Shown here piece after piece: positions 21,483-28,884 of a stretch of 28,884 nucleotides of DNA. Made by a program: the position numbers and the translations under genes. Under the pieces are notes generated by a model. That model saw only the letters and a program-made list of their open reading frames with translations, had not been told where the DNA came from and searched no databases. Each line of letters begins with the position of its first letter. The stretch's first letter is position 1. The stretch covers positions 1-28,884 of the forward strand of contig JBDKFK010000019.1 in NCBI GenBank assembly GCA_039798745.1. The letters run 5' to 3'. The DNA comes from JBDKFK01 sp039798745 (GTDB taxonomy: Bacteria; Patescibacteriota; Microgenomatia; UBA1406; GWC2-37-13).

Positions 21483-22571
21483 TCAACACAGCTCATACTC
21501 ACCCGCGATATTCTGCCGTACTACACCTTTCATCTCCAGCTCAGACAACGTCTGCAGTACTGTCGCAATGGAGACCTCCAACTTATGCGCAATATCGTCC
21601 GACCTTAAACATTCCTGCTGTAACAATCGGTAAATATCCTGCTCCTGTTTGTCGGTAAAACTATGAGACACCTCGCCTGTACTCCGCGCCTGTGTTAGAT
21701 TGTACGCGTCCAGAATATCATTTCCACAAGTTACGACGATCGCTCCTTCCTTAAGAAGAATATTAGGCGCCTGCGATTGAGCAGAGGTAATAGGTGCCGG
21801 CGTTGCAAAGACGTCGCGTCCCTGCACAGCTGCGTATCGCGCAGTTGCGAGAGCCCCTGAAGTACCACTCCCTTCAATTACGAGAACTCCTCTCGATAGT
21901 CCTGAGATGAGTCTGTTTCTGCTTATAAACATACCTCTTTTTACCGTCATATCGGGAGGAAACTCAGATATGATGAGTCCATTGAGCTCTTTCATGCGGC
22001 GGTATAGATCTGCGTTCTCATACGGATACATTATGTTTACACCACAGCCTAAAAAAGCGATTGTCTTGCCGCCGTTATCAAGTGCTGTGCGATGCGCTGT
22101 TGCGTCTATTCCTATGGCTAACCCCGAGACAATAACCCACCCTTCAGCCACAAGTTGTTCGACAAGCATCTTGGTGACTTGTACACCATATGATGTTGGT
22201 TTTCTTGTTCCTACAACACCCAACAAGCGTGCCTCGTTCAGACTGAACTGGGAAATATCTCCTTTTACATACAAACAAATAGGTGCATCCTGAAGGGTTA
22301 GCAATGTATGCGGGTACAGGATACTCCTACGCGATAGCACGAGTACATCCTTACTCTTATACTCCTGAAGCTTCTTATGTGGATGAAAAACCGCTCTGAA
22401 CTTGAGAAATTCACGCGTAAGAGCTTCTCCTATAACTGCCCTTAAGTCTTCGGTGCTGGCATTGTATGCTTTTTCCGCTGTCGCGAATCTATCAATAAGG
22501 AGTGAGTATGTCATAGGGCCTATACCAAGACAATGAGAGAAACCAAGGTCAGCAAGAAGAGGGTCCATCAT
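21483..22571 (-). CDS. dprA: DNA-processing protein DprA
   Basis: A 362-aa DprA/Smf protein that binds incoming single-stranded DNA and loads RecA during natural transformation. The SAM-like N-terminus (1-70) leads to the Rossmann-like core with GTRKPTSYG, VSGLAIGIDATAHRTAL, FLGCGVNIMYPYEN, SEFPP and RNRLISGLSRGVLVIEGSGTSGA. A C-terminal winged-helix domain (about 300-362) is present. Start codon choice lies between two adjacent ATGs (22571 or 22568). It implies that the organism can take up DNA, as do many Patescibacteria, which fits the accessory cassettes in this window. No terminator separates it from rpiB. Confidence 0.96.
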   Translation of the reverse strand: MMDPLLADLGFSHCLGIGPMTYSLLIDRFATAEKAYNASTEDLRAVIGEALTREFLKFRAVFHPHKKLQEYKSKDVLVLSRRSILYPHTLLTLQDAPICLYVKGDISQFSLNEARLLGVVGTRKPTSYGVQVTKMLVEQLVAEGWVIVSGLAIGIDATAHRTALDNGGKTIAFLGCGVNIMYPYENADLYRRMKELNGLIISEFPPDMTVKRGMFISRNRLISGLSRGVLVIEGSGTSGALATARYAAVQGRDVFATPAPITSAQSQAPNILLKEGAIVVTCGNDILDAYNLTQARSTGEVSHSFTDKQEQDIYRLLQQECLRSDDIAHKLEVSIATVLQTLSELEMKGVVRQNIAGEYELC

Positions 22572-22628
22572 ATGATGGTAACCGGCGAGTAGGCTGGAAA
22601 CAATCGTGTATAAGCTACAAACAATAGG

Positions 22629-24077
22629 TTATGTTTTGCTGGGTGCGGCTTTATTGTAGATAGGACCAGGATAGTATCCTCTGTTAGACCGGATAAGGAA
22701 TATAAATCCGGCAATGACAACCAGATACACCACGAGGAACAACGTTGTCATAACAAATGTTGCGAGTCCCCATAGGTATCCTCTTTTAACGCCCAGGTAA
22801 ATGGCAGGGCCGAACATAAAGAGACTATACACTGCAAAGGATATGATCGTCACAAAAATCATTATCACAAAATTAAATTCGCTGTAGTAATAGGAGTTGA
22901 ACTGGGTTACACCTATCATAACGATGACCGTATACCCCGCGACCATGATTGAGGCGATAAAAGATGCTATTGAGCCTTCCAAGAATGCTCTTCCATGATC
23001 TACCATATCAGACTGTTTGTCAGCTGTACTCTTTGGTTTATTCAGTGCCTGTGTTCTGAAATGAAGAACCATCTTGCGTACAAAGAATACCAATACGCCT
23101 AATACAAGAAGTACTCCCAGTGTAACAAAGAACAGTTGGGTTCCATAAAGGGCATATGTTGATGGTGCATAAGCACCTTTTACTTTATAAGACTCAAGCG
23201 GCTGAAGATTGGAAGCCGTCTTCACGATTGAACCACTCCCTATCTGTTGATATGCCGAATCAAGCTGGCTGTTCGCCATTGCTGATTTTCCCGCGGCCAT
23301 ACCCAGGTCCATTGCCGAAGTTGATGGTTTTACATAGTCAACTGCACCTTGTGCATCTTTCAGAACAAGATCAGAGTCAGTACTTATACCTACCTGTAAT
23401 GTTCGTACTTTATCTTCCGCTTTCAGCGTTTCAAAATTATAGCTATACGCTCCGAAGATATTCTTTTTTGTAAAACCCATTGCGCGGTAATACAACATGA
23501 AGCTCGCTGAACTATCCGGCTGTACTTCGGCAGGAAGACCAACAACTATAGTATCACCTTTTACTTCAACAGCGGCTTTCTGATATTTGGTTACTCCGTA
23601 CCAGTACTGATAATAATCAGGCGCCTGATACTCAGCGCATTTACTTACAGGATACGGCTTCATATACTCAGCCCCATTGTTGTCCGGCAGTATCATTGGC
23701 TGAACTGTAGGTGTAGGATACTGCTCGTATCGCATACATTGAGGTTCTCTCATTACCTGAAAACCCAACACGTCCTGAATCTCTGCCTTAGGCATGCGGA
23801 GAGTGATAGTAGATATGGGATCGGGGGTAAGATTGGAAAAAATAACTTTGAGGGTCACTACTGCCTCACCATTTCCCCTGAATGTAACGGTGTAGTACTG
23901 ATCCTGACCAAGAAATGTTTGTGAGGTAGATGTAGTCGGATATGTTGGAGGTACCATCATGCTCTCAGTTGCCACTCCTACCGATGAACCTGAAGAGCCT
24001 GACTGCGCAAATACAGAATAGCCGGCATTAGATAAGAGAACCAGAGATATGACAAGAGCTGCAAGATATTTTTTCAC
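22629..24077 (-). CDS. Signal-peptide membrane protein, unrecognised
   Basis: A 482-aa envelope protein. The GTG at 24077 is chosen because a TTGACA-N17-TCTAAT promoter ends 7 nt before it and because it yields a clean signal peptide (VKKYLAALVISLVLLSNAGY, cleavage after VFAQ is plausible). An extracytoplasmic beta-rich domain of about 280 residues follows (YYTVTFRGNGEAVVTLKV), then one helix near 295-318, a basic loop, and four more helices to the end. The layout (signal, beta domain, membrane bundle) recalls DUF2207-like proteins, but I cannot confirm membership. It diverges from eno over overlapping promoters. Confidence 0.8.
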   Translation of the reverse strand: MKKYLAALVISLVLLSNAGYSVFAQSGSSGSSVGVATESMMVPPTYPTTSTSQTFLGQDQYYTVTFRGNGEAVVTLKVIFSNLTPDPISTITLRMPKAEIQDVLGFQVMREPQCMRYEQYPTPTVQPMILPDNNGAEYMKPYPVSKCAEYQAPDYYQYWYGVTKYQKAAVEVKGDTIVVGLPAEVQPDSSASFMLYYRAMGFTKKNIFGAYSYNFETLKAEDKVRTLQVGISTDSDLVLKDAQGAVDYVKPSTSAMDLGMAAGKSAMANSQLDSAYQQIGSGSIVKTASNLQPLESYKVKGAYAPSTYALYGTQLFFVTLGVLLVLGVLVFFVRKMVLHFRTQALNKPKSTADKQSDMVDHGRAFLEGSIASFIASIMVAGYTVIVMIGVTQFNSYYYSEFNFVIMIFVTIISFAVYSLFMFGPAIYLGVKRGYLWGLATFVMTTLFLVVYLVVIAGFIFLIRSNRGYYPGPIYNKAAPSKT

Positions 24078-24084
24078 TAAAATT

Positions 24085-24136
24085 ATTAGACCATACTTAA
24101 AAATATTTGTCAATCGTTATGCGAAAATGTGATAAT
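24085..24136. promoter_or_regulatory. Divergent promoters sharing one -35 element
   Basis: Leftward: TTGACA (24113-24108), 17 nt, TGG-extended TCTAAT (24090-24085), 7 nt to GTG 24077. Rightward: TTGTCA (24107-24112), 18 nt, TGT-extended GATAAT (24131-24136), 9 nt to eno ATG 24146. Both -35 boxes are the same base pairs read on opposite strands, so the two genes compete for polymerase. Confidence 0.75.
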
Positions 24137-24145
24137 ATACTATAT

Positions 24146-25393
24146 ATGAAAATCTCATCCATTAAAGCTCTGGAGATTCTTGATTCCAGAGGTAAACCAA
24201 CAGTAAGGGCATTTGTACAGCTTGAAGACGGTTCAATTCATAGCGCTTCAGTACCTTCAGGAGCATCGACAGGCTCGCATGAGGCGGTTGAACTGCGCGA
24301 TGGCGATGAAACTCGCTATATGGGGCTTGGTGTACAGAAAGCTGTTAAGAACATTGAGTCAGTAATAGCTCCTGCACTGAAAGGTATGGATGTACGGGAA
24401 CTCGAGGCGATTGATACAAAAATGATTGAGCAGGACGGAACAGAAAATAAATCAAAACTCGGTGCCAACGCACTCCTTGCAGTTTCTCTTGCCGCAGCAC
24501 GTGCAGCCGCTCACGTTGAAAAAATGCCTTTGTGGAAGCTCATACACAAACATTACTTTCATGATGTTGCACCTCAGTTTCCACGGATAATGGTAAACGT
24601 TGTAAACGGCGGAAAACACGCAGGATGGAACTTTGATATCCAGGAATTCATGATTGTACCAACCACTGACAAGCCATCCGAATCTATCCGCACAGCGTCT
24701 GAAATTTTTCATCAGATAGGAAAAAATCTCAAAAAGAAAGGCCTGTCCACACTCGTGGGTGACGAGGGCGGCTACTCACCACTCCTTTCCTCTAATGAAG
24801 CTGTAATAGACCTCATTCTTCAGTCCGCAGATGAAACCTCTTACCATGATAAAGATGACTTTAACCTCGCTCTTGATGCCGCCTCGACCGAATTTTACGA
24901 GAACGGTACCTACATCTTAAAAAAGAACAACCGCCGGCTTTCACCTGACGAACTGCTTGCCTACTATATGAAGCTTGTTGAAAAATACTCTGTACTTTCG
25001 TTCGAAGATCCTTTTGCTGAAGATGACTGGGACAATTTCCGCAAATTCACCGCGGCCGCGGCGGGTACTTTTATAACGGTTGGTGACGACTTGTATGTTA
25101 CCAATACAAAACGTATTCAGAAAGGCGTGGCAATGGAAGCAACCAACGCGGTGCTTATAAAGGTCAATCAGATCGGCACCCTCAAAGAAACAGTTGAGGC
25201 AATCAAGATGGCGAGAAGCGCCGGATGGAAAGTTGTGATCTCTCATCGATCGGGAGAGACTGAGGATTCATTTATCGCAGATCTCGCATATGGTTGTGCC
25301 GCTGATTTTATCAAGACAGGTTCTATGTCACGTTCTGAACGACTTGCCAAATATAATAGACTTCTCGAGATCGAAAGCGCAATAAGAATATGA
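24146..25393 (+). CDS. eno: Enolase
   Basis: A 415-aa enolase converting 2-phosphoglycerate to phosphoenolpyruvate. SIKALEILDSRGKPTVR, SVPSGASTGSHEAVELRDGD, the catalytic region GDEGGYSP, metal ligands (ALDAAS, FEDPFAEDDW, VGDDLYVTN), catalytic K in LIKVNQIGT and ISHRSGETEDSFIADLA are all present. The ATG at 24146 fits the promoter spacing; the 13-codon extension from 24107 overlaps the -35 and -10 boxes. It is the first gene of an operon with gpmI (4-nt ATGA overlap) and a hexokinase-type kinase, covering both ends of lower glycolysis. Confidence 0.98.
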   Translation: MKISSIKALEILDSRGKPTVRAFVQLEDGSIHSASVPSGASTGSHEAVELRDGDETRYMGLGVQKAVKNIESVIAPALKGMDVRELEAIDTKMIEQDGTENKSKLGANALLAVSLAAARAAAHVEKMPLWKLIHKHYFHDVAPQFPRIMVNVVNGGKHAGWNFDIQEFMIVPTTDKPSESIRTASEIFHQIGKNLKKKGLSTLVGDEGGYSPLLSSNEAVIDLILQSADETSYHDKDDFNLALDAASTEFYENGTYILKKNNRRLSPDELLAYYMKLVEKYSVLSFEDPFAEDDWDNFRKFTAAAAGTFITVGDDLYVTNTKRIQKGVAMEATNAVLIKVNQIGTLKETVEAIKMARSAGWKVVISHRSGETEDSFIADLAYGCAADFIKTGSMSRSERLAKYNRLLEIESAIRI

Positions 25394-26919
25394 GAAAACT
25401 TGCCCTCATTATCATGGATGGCTGGGGTATTGGTGAACCAAAGCTGAATAATGCTATCTATGTGGCCAAAACACCATTCTATGATTACCTTTGGAATAAC
25501 TTTCCTCATACTATCTTACAGGCGAGCGAAGAGTATGTCGGCCTTCCTAAAGGACAAATCGGCGGAAGTGAAGTAGGACACCTTACCATCGGTGCTGGTC
25601 GGATTTTATACCAGACTCTTGTCAAGATAGACAGAAGCTTTGCTCATAGAGATGCAGATGAAAGCATACTCAAGCGATCAGGCTTTCAGAAACTGTTGGG
25701 TGAAGCCAAAAAAAAGCAGATACACATAATCGGTCTCGTGTCCCCCGGCGGCGTACACAGCCATGAGAATCATCTTCTACAACTATTGGAGATAATGAAG
25801 ATGGAAGGATGTAAAAGTCCATATATCCATTTTGTGTCCGACGGAAGAGATGTGCCCCCGACATCAGGCATTGAAAGCGCGAAGCGTCTTCTTAACAAAA
25901 TTGAGGACCTTAAATTTGGATCAGTAGTAAGCCTCGTGGGAAGATTCTACGCTATGGACCGTGATCACAATTACGATAGGACAAAAAAAGCTCTTGATCT
26001 CTTTACCAATACTTCAGCTCATCATGACGTGCACCACCATGTACCGCATAAGGCACTTGTTCACGCATTCGAAAAAAGCTATGCGCGCGATATTACCGAT
26101 GAGTTTGTTGAGCCGGTAGCCATTGATCCCGAACATACCGGTATACAAAACGGTGACACTCTTTTCCTCTTCAATTTCCGGAGCGACCGTATGAAACAGT
26201 TAGTAACCGCAGCCATAGAAAAACATCCGGGCTGCAAAATATATACAATGACAGAGTATGACAAAAGCTATACCTATGATGTCATCTTCGATAAGGAAAA
26301 CATAACCGGTACACTTGGTGAGGTACTCAGTAAACACAATCTTGTACAGCTACGCGCTGCTGAGACTGAAAAATTTCCCCATGTGACTTACTTTTTTAAT
26401 GGAGGAACAGAGATTGTATTCGACGGTGAACTTAGAAGTCTTGCTGAAAGCAACAAAGTCAGACATGATACCATGCCAGAGATGAAAGCCGCGGAAATAG
26501 AGTCAAATGTGGAAGCGACAGTTAAAGGAAACCACCCCGATTTTATTCTCATCAATTTCGCCAACCCAGACATGGTCGGACACACGGGTAATTTTAAGGC
26601 TGCCGTTAGAGGTGTCGAAACAGTAGATGCTCAGATGAAGAAAATCTGTGCGATGCTGACAGAAAATAAATATATATGCTGCATTACAGCGGATCACGGA
26701 AACGCGGATATCATGTATGATTTACAAACACTTGAACCACACACAGCACATACCCTCAATCCCGTGCCTTTCATCATATATGACCCTCACGACAAACATA
26801 ATCAACAACTCAAGCTCGACCAGACAGTTTCAAACGGACTCAGTAAAATAGCAGGTACCGTGATGGACCTTATGAAGATACCTAGACCGCAGACCGACTT
26901 TGAAAGCCTTATTCTATAA
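25390..26919 (+). CDS. gpmI: 2,3-bisphosphoglycerate-independent phosphoglycerate mutase
   Basis: A 509-aa cofactor-independent mutase that interconverts 3- and 2-phosphoglycerate. The alkaline-phosphatase-type metal site is visible: D in LIIMDGWGIG, catalytic Ser in QIGGSEVGHLTIGAGR (a Gly replaces the usual Asn before Ser), HFVSDGRDVPPTSG, GRFYAMDRDHNYDR, NFRSDRMKQL, NFANPDMVGHTGN, and TADHGNAD. Length is standard. It overlaps eno by 4 nt and is followed 10 nt later by the hexokinase-type gene, so its product feeds straight into enolase from the same mRNA. Confidence 0.97.
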   Translation: MRKLALIIMDGWGIGEPKLNNAIYVAKTPFYDYLWNNFPHTILQASEEYVGLPKGQIGGSEVGHLTIGAGRILYQTLVKIDRSFAHRDADESILKRSGFQKLLGEAKKKQIHIIGLVSPGGVHSHENHLLQLLEIMKMEGCKSPYIHFVSDGRDVPPTSGIESAKRLLNKIEDLKFGSVVSLVGRFYAMDRDHNYDRTKKALDLFTNTSAHHDVHHHVPHKALVHAFEKSYARDITDEFVEPVAIDPEHTGIQNGDTLFLFNFRSDRMKQLVTAAIEKHPGCKIYTMTEYDKSYTYDVIFDKENITGTLGEVLSKHNLVQLRAAETEKFPHVTYFFNGGTEIVFDGELRSLAESNKVRHDTMPEMKAAEIESNVEATVKGNHPDFILINFANPDMVGHTGNFKAAVRGVETVDAQMKKICAMLTENKYICCITADHGNADIMYDLQTLEPHTAHTLNPVPFIIYDPHDKHNQQLKLDQTVSNGLSKIAGTVMDLMKIPRPQTDFESLIL

Positions 26920-26929
26920 TATACATTAT

Positions 26930-28036
26930 ATGAAAACGCCACTCATACCCCTATACACCACGGACGAACTTAAGAAGATCCGTGAGAACTTCATGAAGGA
27001 ACTTACGGAAGCGTCACAGGGAACCACAAACAGTCTCGCCTTTCTCAAAAATACGTTACCTCTTCACGAAATGGTAAAGGATGGAGAGATATATCAGGCC
27101 ATAACTATCGGCGGTACTATATGTAAAAATGCCCTCTGCAAGCGTAATGGCAAGAGCGCAGAAATTATTGAACTAAGACAAACTAACTTGCCCCTTATCA
27201 CAACACGCGGTATTTTCCTTGAACTCATGCGCCAGCAAATAGATCAACACGCAAACGTAATAGGGTTGAGTTTTGCGTTTCCTCTCAACCCGATAGTTCG
27301 TCAGGAACGGCTTGACGGCATACTTCTCAAATCAACCAAGGAACATACCTGCGAGGGCCTCATCGGTAAAACAATTGGCGAAGAGGTTGAACAGGATATG
27401 AGGACTACTCTTCAACGAAACATTAAAATTACGGTAGCCAACGACACCGTGTGTCTTGTACTGTCAGGGCTTATTCAGGCTGACTCATCGGCAATAGTCG
27501 GGGGAATCGTGGGGACAGGAACCAATATGGGCATTTTCCTCGACGAAAAAACGGTAGTAAATCTTGAATCGGGAAACTTTTCTGATCTTAAACAAACAGC
27601 AACGGGAATTCTGATAGACAAAGACTCGGCTAATCCGGGAAGTCACATCTTTGAAAAAGAAGTCTCGGGAGCGTATTTGTACAAACATTATAACCTGGTA
27701 GTCCAGCAAAACCACCTTCCTTTCCCCTTGCTGAATTCTAGTGAAGATCTTTTTAATGTAGCCGCTGATGCTCCACAGGAATCCATGACAATCGCCAGAG
27801 CACTCTTTAAAAGATCGGCGGGTCTTGTAGCTGCTCAGATTTCTGGAATGTATGATTACAAAAAACAACCAAAACTCATATTTATCATGGAAGGAACGTT
27901 GTTTTGGTCAGGATATGAGTATAAGCAGCTAGTCGAAGACTATCTGAGGGAGTTTGGTATTGGTGGAGATGCGATATCCTTTGTAAAAATCAATAATAGT
28001 GATATTATCGGTTCATCTCAGTTACCATTAATATAG
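26930..28036 (+). CDS. Hexokinase-type (eukaryote-like) sugar kinase
   Basis: A 368-aa protein with the pattern of the eukaryotic hexokinase family rather than bacterial ROK or Glk kinases. GLSFAFPLNPIVRQERLDG resembles the family's sugar-binding signature region, VANDTVCLVLSG the Asn-Asp with catalytic Asp, IVGTGTNMGIF the GTGTN phosphate loop, and NLESGNFSDL the Glu contact. It probably phosphorylates glucose or another hexose with ATP. The true start is ATG 26930, 10 nt after the gpmI stop; an in-frame TTG upstream overlaps gpmI. The usual WTKGF stretch is replaced by KSTKEHTCEGLIG, so sugar preference is uncertain. Confidence 0.82.
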   Translation: MKTPLIPLYTTDELKKIRENFMKELTEASQGTTNSLAFLKNTLPLHEMVKDGEIYQAITIGGTICKNALCKRNGKSAEIIELRQTNLPLITTRGIFLELMRQQIDQHANVIGLSFAFPLNPIVRQERLDGILLKSTKEHTCEGLIGKTIGEEVEQDMRTTLQRNIKITVANDTVCLVLSGLIQADSSAIVGGIVGTGTNMGIFLDEKTVVNLESGNFSDLKQTATGILIDKDSANPGSHIFEKEVSGAYLYKHYNLVVQQNHLPFPLLNSSEDLFNVAADAPQESMTIARALFKRSAGLVAAQISGMYDYKKQPKLIFIMEGTLFWSGYEYKQLVEDYLREFGIGGDAISFVKINNSDIIGSSQLPLI

Positions 28037-28043
28037 ATATGTA

Positions 28044-28073
28044 TTGACATCATGATTTTTCATAGGTTACAAT
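28044..28073 (+). promoter_or_regulatory. Sigma-70 promoter of the terminal surface-protein gene
   Basis: TTGACA (28044-28049), 18 nt, TACAAT (28068-28073). The expected start lies about 43 nt before the ATG at 28123. The leader can form ATACG/CGTAT and has no ribosome site. Confidence 0.6.
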
Positions 28074-28122
28074 GAAAAGATAAATACGTATCCGTTTTCA
28101 GCGTATCGTTATTCCAACAAGC

Positions 28123-28884
28123 ATGAGACAAAACAATCAACTTAATTTCATCCAACGGCGCAATAAAGCGTCGGTATCTACATATGTTTTGACCTTCATT
28201 GCTGTATTTCTTACTATCTTCACACCTGTGAAAGATGCCTACGCCGCAACCGTTGTTACGCTTCCCGTTTCTGGTGACGCTATGGTACGACAAAGCTCAC
28301 CAACCAATAATTATGGAAGTACAACACCTCTATCAGTCCAGGGAAATGATCTTCGTGTAAGCTACCTTAAATTTGACCTTTCGTCATTAGCTACTAAAAC
28401 AATAACTTCAGCAAAACTAAGAATTAAAACAGTCTCTGATGGAGGCTCATCCGCCTTACAAACAGTAAAGCTCGTAAGCGATGGCTCATGGTCAGAGAGT
28501 TCGATAACATATAACAATAGCTATAACGGGACAAACGCTAACTTAAAGCCATCGACACAGATAGCTTCTATAAGCGGCGGCTCTTCCAGTGCATGGATCG
28601 AAGTTATACTGAACGCCAGTACCGTTAACTCCAAAAAAGGTACTGTCTTTTCTCTTGCGATTATGCCTGCCAGTCTTTCCAATACCGACGACCTAAAGTT
28701 TAACTCTAAAGAAGCCTCTGCCGACAAGCCTGTGCTTGTTGTTGAGTATACTGATAGTACAGTTGCTTCCCCGACCCGAACACCCACAAGAGCGGCTTCT
28801 CCAACTCGTACACCAACGAGATCTGCGTCACCTACGCGTTCAGCTTCTCCAACTCGTACACCTACAAGAGCAGCCTCTCCCACC
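28123..28884 (+). CDS. DNRLRE-like surface protein, C-terminus outside window
   Basis: An open frame from ATG 28123 runs 254 codons to the window edge. A basic N-terminus and hydrophobic signal (about residues 17-35, ending near DAYAA) lead to a beta-rich domain of about 165 residues. The opening DAMVRQSSPTNNYGSTTPL followed by LRVSYLKFDLS and ITSAKLRIKT is the pattern of DNRLRE/TGF-beta-propeptide-like domains found on bacterial surface proteins. A low-complexity linker of SPTRTPTRAA-type units then begins (about residue 215 on) and continues past the window. It is likely a secreted, anchored adhesin or sheath component. It has its own promoter. Confidence 0.82.
   Translation, partial: MRQNNQLNFIQRRNKASVSTYVLTFIAVFLTIFTPVKDAYAATVVTLPVSGDAMVRQSSPTNNYGSTTPLSVQGNDLRVSYLKFDLSSLATKTITSAKLRIKTVSDGGSSALQTVKLVSDGSWSESSITYNNSYNGTNANLKPSTQIASISGGSSSAWIEVILNASTVNSKKGTVFSLAIMPASLSNTDDLKFNSKEASADKPVLVVEYTDSTVASPTRTPTRAASPTRTPTRSASPTRSASPTRTPTRAASPT
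28768..28884 (+). repeat. In-frame Ser-Pro-Thr-Arg repeat tract
   Basis: A 10-12-residue unit of type SPTRTPTRAA or SPTRSA repeats about five times in frame before the window end. At DNA level CCAACTCGTACACC recurs with small changes. It encodes a stiff, strongly basic linker, unlike the uncharged Thr/Pro linker of the 533-aa surface protein. Copy number may vary between strains. Confidence 0.8.

Noticed and set aside
28060..28293. Leftward 77-aa ORF after the hexokinase-type gene
   Set aside because: It lies opposite the promoter and signal peptide of the DNRLRE-like gene and has no support of its own.
28521..28883. Leftward 120-aa ORF with GVRVGEA repeats
   Set aside because: It is the antisense reading of the Ser-Pro-Thr-Arg repeat in the real surface-protein gene.
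1..28884. CRISPR array, tRNA or rRNA genes
   Set aside because: No regularly spaced direct repeats, no cloverleaf with a T-arm GTTC, and no rRNA-like stretch were seen by eye; a tRNA scan was not possible.

Overview
The window reads as a compact chromosome segment of a Patescibacteria/CPR-type bacterium, probably Microgenomates-like. This is inferred from gene content and style: tightly packed genes, a eukaryote-type hexokinase beside enolase and phosphoglycerate mutase, a zeta-type carbonic anhydrase-like protein, many signal-anchored surface proteins with Thr/Pro linkers, and many genes whose -10 box ends 6-9 nt before the start codon. TGA is used as a stop, so this is code 11. No rRNA, tRNA, CRISPR or transposase gene was seen.

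Two kinds of DNA alternate. The 'host' part carries short leaders with little or no Shine-Dalgarno sequence. Its blocks are: (i) 1661-5423 (-): a CsoR-like regulator, thioredoxin reductase, glutamate dehydrogenase and a LysM-M23 peptidase; (ii) 8457-9761 (-): rho, with a possible tiny upstream ORF; (iii) 10281-11781 (+): an anchored protein and fmt, convergent with a VIT-type transporter; (iv) 12601-17365 (-): a membrane protein plus a dTMP/folate block (DHFR, two deoxyribosyltransferase-like domains of which one is fused to thymidylate kinase, ThyA, dUTPase) and a carbonic anhydrase-like gene; (v) 17511-22571: glycosyltransferase, surface protein, TatD, RpiB and DprA; (vi) 22629-28884: a signal-peptide membrane protein, a lower-glycolysis operon (eno, gpmI, hexokinase-type kinase) and a DNRLRE-like surface protein cut by the window end.

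The 'accessory' part (1-1631 on the minus strand, and 5540-8390 on the plus strand) holds unrecognised genes in cassettes of a shared design. Each has an extended -10 promoter of type TGNTATACTAT, a 180-330 nt structured leader with one long 55-65 nt hairpin, strong GGAGG-like ribosome sites, and one to three ORFs. Two have a perfect 15-16 bp hairpin just after the last gene; the three-gene cassette has one between its second and third genes. In the three complete cassettes a perfect 14-15 bp sequence just before the long hairpin is repeated in inverted form beyond the last gene. The inverted repeat differs in every cassette, and the mismatches in the long hairpins fall mostly as G.U pairs in the transcribed sense. 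This points to RNA, with the 5' and 3' ends of each mRNA able to pair. I do not recognise this arrangement and regard it as the main discovery candidate.

A further structured leader with a strong ribosome site (9900-10185) precedes only a 42-codon ORF and may be a decayed or different member of the same class.
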